This document shows, one piece after another, positions 8,434 through 16,644 of a DNA stretch of 64,000 nt. Source of the stretch: Flavobacterium sp. KJJ. GTDB lineage: Bacteria > Bacteroidota > Bacteroidia > Flavobacteriales > Flavobacteriaceae. The translations under genes and the position numbers were made by a program. The notes below the pieces were generated by a model. That model did no database searches. It was not told the origin of the DNA and worked only from the letters and a program-made list of their open reading frames with translations. The first letter of the stretch is position 1. Each line of letters starts with the position of its first letter. The DNA is taken from positions 62,001-126,000 of the forward strand of contig NZ_JARP01000007.1 in assembly GCF_000708595.2 (NCBI RefSeq), given 5' to 3'.

Positions 8434-9228
8434 ATGACATATCAAGGCGTACTTACAAAAATGCAGACTGAAATGGGAAATCCAATTCAATATTATTTGG
8501 TTTTCGAAGATAGTTTTCTAAGTATGAATCAGTTGCTTGATAAAGAGATCGAGATTAATTTTATTGGATTTCAATGTCTTAACTGTAATAAAAAGAAAAA
8601 GATCTACAGACAAGGTTTTTGTTACGATTGTTTTTATTCGAGTCCGGCAGTAGGCGATTGGATTATGCGTCCAGAATTGAGTACCGCTCATTTAGGTATC
8701 GCAGATCGTGATTTAGACTACGAGCAAAAAGTACAATTACAGCCACACGTTGTTTATTTGGCTCTGGCAAGCGAAGTAAAAGTTGGTGTAACGCGCAAAA
8801 CGCAAGTACCAACGCGTTGGATTGATCAAGGCGCTACGCAGGCAATTGCAATTGTTGAGGTTCCAAACCGATATTTAGCAGGAATAACAGAGGTAGCATT
8901 AAAAGAGCATTACACAGACAAAACAAACTGGAGAAAAATGCTTCAGAGTACCGGAGGAATTTTTGATTTGATTGCTGAAAAAGCAAAAGTAGAAAGTTTA
9001 ATTCCAACAGAAGCTCAGGAATATTTTTATTCGCAGAAAAATGATTTATACGAATTGAATTATCCTGTTTTAAATTATCCTGCTAAAGTTGCCAGTTTAA
9101 ATTTAGATAAAACGCCTTCGTTTCAAGGCAAGCTAATCGGAATTAAAGGACAGTATTTAATCTTCGAAAATGGGACAGTTTTTAATGTACGTGGTTCTGA
9201 AGGTTACATTGTAACGATAGACGTCTAG
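8434..9228 (+). CDS. DUF2797 domain-containing protein
   Basis: A 264-residue protein of the DUF2797 family. It carries a four-cysteine cluster at about residues 48-65 (Cys-Leu-Asn-Cys-Asn-Lys, then Gly-Phe-Cys-Tyr-Asp-Cys-Phe), which looks like a zinc site. Later come the conserved KVGVTRKTQVPTRWIDQGA and an alanine-rich segment ending VPNRYLAG. The TRK...RWIDQGA stretch resembles a GIY-YIG-like core, but I do not claim nuclease activity. The biochemical role of the family is not known. Its leader is unusually long and contains a short palindrome. Confidence 0.85.
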   Translation: MTYQGVLTKMQTEMGNPIQYYLVFEDSFLSMNQLLDKEIEINFIGFQCLNCNKKKKIYRQGFCYDCFYSSPAVGDWIMRPELSTAHLGIADRDLDYEQKVQLQPHVVYLALASEVKVGVTRKTQVPTRWIDQGATQAIAIVEVPNRYLAGITEVALKEHYTDKTNWRKMLQSTGGIFDLIAEKAKVESLIPTEAQEYFYSQKNDLYELNYPVLNYPAKVASLNLDKTPSFQGKLIGIKGQYLIFENGTVFNVRGSEGYIVTIDV

Positions 9229-9473
9229 TCTAATTTTATCAGCAAAGCGTCTGTTTTTATAGGTAGACTGTCTAATCTTTTTGTTCTTTGTAATGTTATT
9301 GTTGTATTTTTAACTCTTTTTAAGAAATGAAAATGTAAATATTGATACATTTGATTACAATTTTGTAATAAATGCTTATTGAAAGAATTTACTTTTGCCA
9401 AAAAAAAGAACCTAGATTTGAAAAAAATATAGGTCTCTATTTAAAGTAAATTCACCTTTATTTTTGAAGCTGA

Positions 9474-10562
9474 ATGTTCATTATTTTCAAGAGAAAATAC
9501 AACAAAACAAATACCACAATGAGTAACTTAAAGAAAGTTAATGTTTTTAGGCGTAGTTTAATGCGTAATTTGACCAAGAATATTGGGAATTCTAGTATTA
9601 GTAAAAGCGGTCCTATTGATAAAAATAAAATCAAGAAAGTGCTGATTTGCAGGCCTAATAAAAGATTAGGAAACTTACTCTTAATTACACCGCTTATTCA
9701 AGAAGTTACTGCAGCGTTTCCTGACTGCAAAATCGACTTATTTGTAAAAGGCACTCTTGCGCCGATTGTTTTTGAAAATTATACAAACATTGACAAGATA
9801 ATCGATTTGCCTAAAAAGCCCTTCAAAGAATTAATTAAATACCTAAAAGTTTGGACATTAATTAGAAAGCAAAATTATGATATGGTAATTAATGTCGACC
9901 AAAATTCTTCTTCAGGTCGTTTGGCCGTACAATTTTCTAGTGCGAAATATAAAATTTTTGGAGATCTTCCAGAAAATGTCAAGCTTCCGTATGAAGATTA
10001 CGAGCATATCGCAAAATATCCCGTTTACAATTTAAGATATTCCTTAAGCCAAGTTGGATTAGAAGATAAAAAAGAACCCGTTGCATTAATTGATTTGAAA
10101 TTGTCACAAGACGAAATTGCAAACGGCAAAAAAATTCTGAATAAGATTATTGATGAACAGAAAAAAACAATCGCCATTTTTACTTTTGCTACAGGCGAAA
10201 AATGTTATGGTGTAGACTGGTGGGAAGAGTTTTATACTGCTTTAAAAAAGGAATATCCAGACTATAATATTTTTGAAGTTTTACCAGTAGAGAACGTATC
10301 ACAAATAAATTTTCAAGCACCTTCATTTTATAGTAAAGATGTTCGTGAAATAGGCTCAGTATTAGCAAATGTAGATGTTTTTATTGGCGCAGACAGTGGT
10401 ATTATGCATTTAGCGAGTGCTTCAAAAGCTACAACCGTTGGATTGTTTTCGGGTGGAAACCTAAAAAAATATGAGCCTTACGGTAACAACAGTATTGGTG
10501 TTGATACGAATACAAATAAAGTTTCCGATTTTATTACTATTATAAATTCTATTTTGCATTAA
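9474..10562 (+). CDS. GT9 family glycosyltransferase (heptosyltransferase-like)
   Basis: A 362-residue frame; the better start may be the ATG at 9519 (MSNLKKVNVF), giving 347 residues. The protein has the two halves of the ADP-heptose:LPS heptosyltransferase family. It opens the catalytic region with RPNKRLGNLLLITPLIQEV, has TIAIFTFATGE at the domain boundary, and closes with VDVFIGADSGIMHLASA and TVGLFSGG. These enzymes add sugars to the LPS core at the inner membrane. A TACTTTTG -7 box at 9390-9397 lies upstream. It is not in an LPS gene cluster here, so the sugar is unknown. Confidence 0.85.
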   Translation: MFIIFKRKYNKTNTTMSNLKKVNVFRRSLMRNLTKNIGNSSISKSGPIDKNKIKKVLICRPNKRLGNLLLITPLIQEVTAAFPDCKIDLFVKGTLAPIVFENYTNIDKIIDLPKKPFKELIKYLKVWTLIRKQNYDMVINVDQNSSSGRLAVQFSSAKYKIFGDLPENVKLPYEDYEHIAKYPVYNLRYSLSQVGLEDKKEPVALIDLKLSQDEIANGKKILNKIIDEQKKTIAIFTFATGEKCYGVDWWEEFYTALKKEYPDYNIFEVLPVENVSQINFQAPSFYSKDVREIGSVLANVDVFIGADSGIMHLASASKATTVGLFSGGNLKKYEPYGNNSIGVDTNTNKVSDFITIINSILH

Positions 10563-10584
10563 TAGAAATGCACTTCAATAAAAT

Positions 10585-10625
10585 AAAATCCTGCTCGAGA
10601 ATTACTATTCAAGAGCAGGATTTTT
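10585..10625. terminator. Bidirectional terminator between convergent genes
   Basis: The arms AAAATCCTGCTC and GAGCAGGATTTTT flank a 16-base loop. A-rich and T-rich flanks on both sides would serve both the glycosyltransferase (plus) and the AsmA-like gene (minus). Confidence 0.85.
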
Positions 10626-10642
10626 AATTAAAATAAGGATTT

Positions 10643-13237
10643 TTAATTTTTCTTCTTAAAAATTCCGTTCAATAAATCACTTGCTTTTTTAGTAACTTCC
10701 TGTGTTTTTTGTTCTTTTTCTGTTTTTGCAGCTTGTGTAGTATCTTTTGCTTTTGTGTTTTTATTGATTAAATCACTAAGAGCAGAAGCGCCTTTTTGAG
10801 TCAGTTTTTCTTTTTGCTGATTCGCTACCTGGGAAGCCAAACTGCTGATTGCAGTTTTCATATCTGTACTAATTTTTGGATTTGAAAAATTTCCTCCAAT
10901 GACTGCATTGATCGGAATGTTTTCTAGTTTCGCAGCATCTGCCGGAGACATTTTTGCAATAAAGGCATTTGCTTCGCTTCCTAAATATTTGGCAGGAACA
11001 TCAAATTTTAAATTGTAGTTCATTGTTTGGTCAAAACCGTGCGTTCCGCCAACAGTTACCTTAATATCTTGGTATTTTATATCAAATGGTTTTACATTTA
11101 CTTTTCCGTTATCAAAAGTTAGCGCAGCTTTAATGTCGTTCAAATTCAATTTATTCAAATCGATAAATTTAATATTTGATCCTAAAGCATTTAATAAAGT
11201 TGAGTTTTTAGCATTTACGGTTGTAGAAAGAAGTTGTCCCAATAAATCTCCTGAAATAGATTTTAAATCTGGAGTTAGTTCATTTGCATCTAAATTTCCG
11301 TTCAATTTTATCGTAGAATTTAATTTACCATTAATGATTCCAGCTATAGGAGCAATTTTTTTCATCATTTCTAATTGCGTAAAAGTCTGTGCAATATCAA
11401 CTTGATTAAAACCTAAATTCATATCAAAAGTTGGTACTTTCGTTTTTGTAGAAACGGCTCCACTTAAGCCAATTGTTCCTCCAAAAATTGAAGTTTTGAA
11501 GTTTTCTAAAGTAGCTTTTTCATCTTTTACGATCAATTTTCCAGAAACATCTTTTAGTTTTAAATTATCATATAAAACTGTTGTGGCTTTTGCATTAATT
11601 GTACAGTTTAAAAATGCAGGAATCTTCATTGCTTCCGTTGGCTTAGCTTCAGTTTTAGCTGTTGCAGGCTCACCGGCAGTCATAAAATCATCAACTGCTA
11701 ACTGGTTCGAACTCATATTAAAGTTTCCTTTAAGTTCTTGTTTTTTAAACATAAAACCATAGAAATTCTCTAAGATTCCGTTAATGGCAATATCACTTTT
11801 TCCGGTTGTCGCATTAAATTGCTTTAAGTTTATCGTACTCGGATTAAACTCAACCAAAGCCGTGCTGATGTTCATTGATTTATTGTTTTCATCAGTATAT
11901 TTAAATCCTGACAAACTCATTGTTCCAGCATTTTTAATGTTTTGATATTGACTTTTTTCTACAGAAGCCATGTCAAATTGAGTGGTAACATCAGCTTTTA
12001 AAATACCAGCCAGTGGTTTTTCCATTTTAATAGGGTAGGCTTTTGAAAGATTCGCTAAATTAATAGTTCCTTTCAAGGCAGCACTTACAAATGGATTTAC
12101 TGTTATATTTTTAACATTCGCTTTAGCGCTAAAAACATCTTGATCAATTCTAAAAGACAGTTTATCTAAGTTAACGTATGTGTCGTTTAAAATTCCAGTT
12201 TCGTTTATAATTTTAGTGTCAATTACAATATTTTGAACCGATTTAGGTAAGTTCGGATATTGAAAAGAGGCATTATTTGAAGCAATAGCAATATTAAATT
12301 TAGGAACAGTTGTATCTGTTAATTGTCCTTTTGCAAAACCAACAACAGTAAAATCTCCAGTTGTTTTCACGCCATTTAAACCTGAAGAATAAGCGGACGG
12401 AATTAATCCTAAAAAGTTTGTAAATGATGAGGTTGGCGTTTTAAATTTTAAATCATAAATCTGCCCAGCTTCAACCATTTGAATAAAACCATCAAATTCT
12501 AAAGGTAATTGGTTTATTAAAGCTTTGTTTTCCTTAAAAGTATATTTGCTTTTATCTAAATCGATTCCTAAAACAGCGTCTAAAGTCAAATTCACATTTT
12601 TCATGTAATTCACTTTATCCATATCCAAAGAAATTTTTGCTGTAGATTTTGTAGTTAAATCTAATTTCGAATTGGTAAAATCTCCAGTTCCTTCGTGATT
12701 CAAACTATCAATGACCATTTTGATTTTAGAACCCTGATCGATATATCTAAATGTAAAATTCTCAATTTTATAATTCTGAATTTTTAAGGAAAGCGGTTTG
12801 CTTTTTTCATCTTTGTTGGCTTCTTTTTTGTCTTTTAAAGCAATATCAAAATTTCCAACGCCATCTTTATTGAAGATAATGTTAATTAAACCATTTTCAG
12901 AAGTGATTCCTTGAATGTTTAATGGTTCGTCTTTTCCTTTAAAAAGTTCCTTAATGCTCATTTTTAAATTCAATTCGCCTAACGAAACTAGAGTGTCACC
13001 TTCAAAAGGGGCTTTGTTGATGATCACTAATTTTTCGATTCCGACAGTTGCATTTGGGAAATTTTTAAACAAACTTAAATCGGCATCAGCAAAACTTACT
13101 TTGGCATCAACACTTTCGTTAATAGCTTCTGCAATTTTAGCTTTTATTTGATCCTTAAAAAAATAGGGAATGGCAAATAATGCGGCTACAATAACCACAA
13201 GAACAATGGCTGAGATTTTTAAAATTTTCTTTAACAT
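10643..13237 (-). CDS. AsmA family protein
   Basis: An 864-residue envelope protein with an N-terminal membrane anchor (LKISAIVLVVIVAALFAIPYFF, roughly residues 6-27), followed by a long beta-rich periplasmic body typical of AsmA/TamB-like bridge proteins. Recognisable pieces are the early AsmA segment around ISFADADLSLFKNFPNATVGIEKL and the C-terminal AsmA_2 region with NYNLKFDVPAKYLG. The end is Lys/Thr/Gln rich and probably disordered. Family members are implicated in phospholipid transport to the outer membrane. A TATTTTTG -7 box lies at 13277-13284. It probably forms its own transcription unit. Confidence 0.87.
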   Translation of the reverse strand: MLKKILKISAIVLVVIVAALFAIPYFFKDQIKAKIAEAINESVDAKVSFADADLSLFKNFPNATVGIEKLVIINKAPFEGDTLVSLGELNLKMSIKELFKGKDEPLNIQGITSENGLINIIFNKDGVGNFDIALKDKKEANKDEKSKPLSLKIQNYKIENFTFRYIDQGSKIKMVIDSLNHEGTGDFTNSKLDLTTKSTAKISLDMDKVNYMKNVNLTLDAVLGIDLDKSKYTFKENKALINQLPLEFDGFIQMVEAGQIYDLKFKTPTSSFTNFLGLIPSAYSSGLNGVKTTGDFTVVGFAKGQLTDTTVPKFNIAIASNNASFQYPNLPKSVQNIVIDTKIINETGILNDTYVNLDKLSFRIDQDVFSAKANVKNITVNPFVSAALKGTINLANLSKAYPIKMEKPLAGILKADVTTQFDMASVEKSQYQNIKNAGTMSLSGFKYTDENNKSMNISTALVEFNPSTINLKQFNATTGKSDIAINGILENFYGFMFKKQELKGNFNMSSNQLAVDDFMTAGEPATAKTEAKPTEAMKIPAFLNCTINAKATTVLYDNLKLKDVSGKLIVKDEKATLENFKTSIFGGTIGLSGAVSTKTKVPTFDMNLGFNQVDIAQTFTQLEMMKKIAPIAGIINGKLNSTIKLNGNLDANELTPDLKSISGDLLGQLLSTTVNAKNSTLLNALGSNIKFIDLNKLNLNDIKAALTFDNGKVNVKPFDIKYQDIKVTVGGTHGFDQTMNYNLKFDVPAKYLGSEANAFIAKMSPADAAKLENIPINAVIGGNFSNPKISTDMKTAISSLASQVANQQKEKLTQKGASALSDLINKNTKAKDTTQAAKTEKEQKTQEVTKKASDLLNGIFKKKN

Positions 13238-13354
13238 AGGTGTAGGTTTGAGGGTTTAATTTGAAATTAACTCTTGCAAAAATAGTTTTTTTTGGCAGAG
13301 TATGAGATAAATCTTTCTTTAAAATGTAAGAATTGTATGAATTTTTGTTGAAAT

Positions 13355-13393
13355 AAAAAATCCGTTTGAGTCTCTACTTCAAACGGATTTTTT
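13355..13393 (-). terminator. Terminator after sppA
   Basis: The inverted repeat AAAAAATCCGTTTGA / TCAAACGGATTTTTT lies 17 bases beyond the sppA stop codon on the minus strand. The T tract is also suitable for the plus direction. Confidence 0.85.
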
Positions 13394-13409
13394 AGTGTTT
13401 TATGATAAT

Positions 13410-15167
13410 TTATTTGATGTTTATTTCAAATGGCATCATAGCCTGAACTCCTTTTTGTTTTTGAAGTTTCTTTACCTGCTCAATAAGAAGGTAGTTTTCT
13501 TCTCCAATTTCTTCTTTTATAAAAGCTTCTTTCGATTGTGCAAAAGGAAGATTTGATAAAAGATCACCAAAGGTTTTTTCATATTCTGGATAATTCTGAG
13601 TGCTGTATGTTTTGATTTTAGCAATTTTGGCAGCTTCAGCAATAGCATCATTTAATCCGCCAATTCTGTCTACTAAGCCAATTTTAATAGCTTCAGAGCC
13701 AGACCAAACTCTTCCTTGAGCAATAGCATCAACTTGAGCAAATGTCATTTTTCGGCCTTCAGCAACATGCGTTACAAAAGTATTGTAGATGTGCTCAACT
13801 CCTTCAAGAGTAAAAGCTTTAAATTTTTCGTCAACAGGAACAAACGGACTATAGTTTGCAGAGTTTTCGTGAGTTTTAACTTGTTCGGTGTTAATTCCTA
13901 ATTTATTAGCAAGCGGACTAAAGTTTGGCAATATTCCAAAAACTCCAATTGATCCCGTAATGGTATTGCTTTCAGCGAAAATTTTATTAGCGTTGCAGGC
14001 AATATAATAACCGCCAGAAGCTGCATAATTACCCATAGAAACAACTACAGGTTTGACTTTTTTAGTTATTTCAATTTCTCTCCAAATCAAATCAGAAGTT
14101 AAAGCGCTTCCGCCCGGACTGTCGATTCTAAGTACAATTGCTTTAACATCTTCGTCTTTTCTCGCCTCCTGCAAAGCACGTCGCATAGAACCCTCTCCAA
14201 TAACAGTAACATCTCCTTCACCACTTGCAATTTCGCCTTGAGCGTAAATAACAGCAATTTGGTCATCTGCAGTATTGGTTAATGCAGTCGTAATATTATT
14301 TTGAGTATAATCTGCAATCGAAATTTTATTGTAATCATCATCTCCGGTTACTTTCAATGCTTTTTTTATGGCATTGTGATAAACATCTTCATAAGCTACA
14401 ATATCGACTAAACCGTTTGCTTTAGCTAATTCTGGAGTTCTTGCCAGCAATCCGTTTGCGATTTCATTTAATCTTGGAAGCGGAATATTGCGGCTTTTAG
14501 AAATATCTGTCGAAACGGTTGTCCAAATCGAGTTTAAAAGCGCTGTGACTTGTTCTCTGTTGGCATCGCTCATTTTGTTTTCTAAAAATGGCTCTACAGC
14601 ACTTTTATATTTTCCGTGTCGAATTACTTCCATGTGAATTCCAGATTTATCCTGAAAATCTTTAAAAAACATTACTTCAGAAGAAAGTCCTTTAAAATCT
14701 AAATCTCCAGCAGGATTTATATAAACAGTATTAGCCACAGAATTTAAGTAATATTCCTTTTGAGAATAAGTATTGGCGTATGCCCAAACAAATTTTCCTG
14801 ATTTTTTGAAACTTTCAAGAGCATTTCTTAAATCTTTATATTGTGCCAATCCTAATGAAGATTCATCATTTAAGATTGAAATTCCTTTTATATTGTCATC
14901 TGTTTTTGCAGCTTCAATTGCGTTGATAACATCGGTTAAGCCAATGCCTTTTTGCTCAGAAAAAACAGTTACCCAAGGATCTTTGTATTTTCCGGCATAA
15001 TCATTTTGTATTTCTTTTAAATTTAATTCGATAACAGAATCTTTTTTAACAGAAACAGTGTCATCTCCTCCAAAAATAGCTCCGATAAGGATTACTCCAA
15101 AGAAGAATAACATAATAAAGACAAAAATACCAATCACAGTGGCGATTACATTTCCTAAAAACTTCAT
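13410..15167 (-). CDS. sppA: Signal peptide peptidase SppA, 67K type
   Basis: A 585-residue long-form SppA (protease IV). It has an N-terminal membrane anchor (about residues 5-32) and two S49 peptidase domains. The first domain supplies the general-base lysine in the segment VIRHGKYKSAVEPF (about residue 200). The second supplies the nucleophilic serine in NYAASGGYYIA (about residue 385), preceded by LRIDSPGGS. The enzyme degrades cleaved signal peptides and misfolded membrane proteins at the inner membrane. A TATATTTG -7 box is present at 15211-15218, about 44 bases upstream of the start. Confidence 0.94.
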   Translation of the reverse strand: MKFLGNVIATVIGIFVFIMLFFFGVILIGAIFGGDDTVSVKKDSVIELNLKEIQNDYAGKYKDPWVTVFSEQKGIGLTDVINAIEAAKTDDNIKGISILNDESSLGLAQYKDLRNALESFKKSGKFVWAYANTYSQKEYYLNSVANTVYINPAGDLDFKGLSSEVMFFKDFQDKSGIHMEVIRHGKYKSAVEPFLENKMSDANREQVTALLNSIWTTVSTDISKSRNIPLPRLNEIANGLLARTPELAKANGLVDIVAYEDVYHNAIKKALKVTGDDDYNKISIADYTQNNITTALTNTADDQIAVIYAQGEIASGEGDVTVIGEGSMRRALQEARKDEDVKAIVLRIDSPGGSALTSDLIWREIEITKKVKPVVVSMGNYAASGGYYIACNANKIFAESNTITGSIGVFGILPNFSPLANKLGINTEQVKTHENSANYSPFVPVDEKFKAFTLEGVEHIYNTFVTHVAEGRKMTFAQVDAIAQGRVWSGSEAIKIGLVDRIGGLNDAIAEAAKIAKIKTYSTQNYPEYEKTFGDLLSNLPFAQSKEAFIKEEIGEENYLLIEQVKKLQKQKGVQAMMPFEINIK

Positions 15168-15447
15168 AATTATATTTTTTTAATAAGTAGCAAAAAAGGC
15201 TGGTTTGTTACAAATATATCTAAATACCATTTAATTATGTTATATGGCAAATGAAATATTAGTGGTTTTTACATTTTTAAATTCTTAATTAAAGATATGT
15301 TATTTTTGTAATAAGTAAAGACTTTTTTTGAATACTGCTTAGAATGTTGAACATAAGAAAAAGAGTTTGAAGTGATTGGAGACTTCTGATTCTTGAGGTA
15401 AATAATGTGGTTAATTCTGAAATAGTTTTAGTTAATTTGCATTAATT

Positions 15448-16581
15448 ATGAAATCACAGCACCAAGTCGTATTATCTATAGGAAGCAACCAAGGAAACAG
15501 GTTAGAAAACATCGAAAGTTGTATTAATTTGATACATCAGGAAGTTGGAACCGTAATTAAAGTTTCAAAACTATACGAAACACCAGCTTGGGGATTTGAA
15601 AGTGATGCTTTTTATAATTGCGCACTGCTTTTGCACAGCACTTCATCAGCACAAAAAATACTAAATCAGGTTCTAAAAGTTGAAAAACAATTAGGTCGCA
15701 TAAGATCAAATCAGCAAGGATATCAATCTCGAATTATCGATGTTGATTTAATTGTTTTTGATGATGAAATTATTGAATCTGAAAAACTCCAGATTCCGCA
15801 TCCGCTGATGCAAAATAGAAATTTTGTATTACTGCCTATGCAAGATTTAAAACTAGATTGGAAACATCCTGTTTTTCAGAAATCTATTTCAGAATTAATT
15901 GCTAATAGTCCAGACGAAGGTGTTTGTACTGTTGTACAAAATTTAAAAAACCCTTTGCTGGGAATTGCATTAGAAAAATTTAATTACATTGCTTTTGAAG
16001 GAAATATAGGTGCAGGAAAAACGACTTTAGCACACAAAATAGCAGAAGATTTTAATGCAAAAACGGTATTAGAACGTTTTGCAGACAATCCGTTTTTGCC
16101 TAAATTTTATAAAGACCAAAACCGATATGCTTTTCCGTTAGAAATGTCTTTTCTGGCTGATCGTTATCAGCAATTATCAGATGATTTAGCACAATTTGAT
16201 TTGTTTAAAGATTTTGTTGTAGCGGATTATCACATCTTTAAATCATTAATTTTTGCTAAAATTACGCTCGCCGAAGACGAATATCGTTTGTACCGAAACT
16301 TATTCGATATTATTTATAAAGAAATGCCAAAGCCTGATTTGTATGTTTATTTATATCAGAATTCAGGCCGACTTCTCCAAAATATTAAAAAACGTGGCAG
16401 AAGTTACGAACAAAATATCGAGGCCGATTATTTAGATAAAATTAATAACGGCTATTTAGATTATATTAAATCTCAAACCGATTTGAATGTCTTAATTATT
16501 GATGTTTCTGAAAAAGATTTCGTAAAAAAACACGAAGATTATCTTTTTATTTTAAATGAAATCCAGAAGAAAATTGAATAA
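15448..16581 (+). CDS. folK: FolK (HPPK) fused to deoxynucleoside kinase
   Basis: A 377-residue fusion protein. Residues 1-150 are 6-hydroxymethyl-7,8-dihydropterin pyrophosphokinase, shown by SIGSNQGNRLENI, the Y-E-T-P-A-W-G segment and the signature RIIDVDLIVFDD. Residues 178-377 are a deoxynucleoside kinase with P-loop GNIGAGKT at 185-192, an ERF..NPFLPKFY substrate segment and the lid motif KKRGRSYE. The first part makes a folate precursor; the second phosphorylates deoxynucleosides (dAdo/dGuo-type by family). This fusion is known in Bacteroidota. The stop codon is part of the downstream terminator hairpin. Confidence 0.92.
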   Translation: MKSQHQVVLSIGSNQGNRLENIESCINLIHQEVGTVIKVSKLYETPAWGFESDAFYNCALLLHSTSSAQKILNQVLKVEKQLGRIRSNQQGYQSRIIDVDLIVFDDEIIESEKLQIPHPLMQNRNFVLLPMQDLKLDWKHPVFQKSISELIANSPDEGVCTVVQNLKNPLLGIALEKFNYIAFEGNIGAGKTTLAHKIAEDFNAKTVLERFADNPFLPKFYKDQNRYAFPLEMSFLADRYQQLSDDLAQFDLFKDFVVADYHIFKSLIFAKITLAEDEYRLYRNLFDIIYKEMPKPDLYVYLYQNSGRLLQNIKKRGRSYEQNIEADYLDKINNGYLDYIKSQTDLNVLIIDVSEKDFVKKHEDYLFILNEIQKKIE

Positions 16582-16636
16582 TGTGCCAATTAGACAATTT
16601 TATACAACACTATCTAATTTCCTAATTGGCACATTA
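16579..16636. terminator. Bidirectional terminator overlapping the folK stop
   Basis: TAATGTGCCAATTAG at 16579-16593 and its perfect complement CTAATTGGCACATTA at 16622-16636 form a 15-base stem. The folK stop codon TAA is inside the left arm. It lies just before the 3' end of the convergent adhesin gene and can serve both genes. Confidence 0.7.
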
Positions 16637-16644
16637 TCTAATAG

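Noticed and set aside
8434..9228. DUF2797 protein as a GIY-YIG nuclease
   Set aside because: Only a loose similarity around the KVGVTRKTQVPTRW segment; the catalytic Tyr and Glu pattern cannot be confirmed by eye.
11133..11762. Plus-strand frames inside the AsmA-like gene
   Set aside because: They overlap a long, well-supported minus-strand gene and show only the composition expected of antisense frames.
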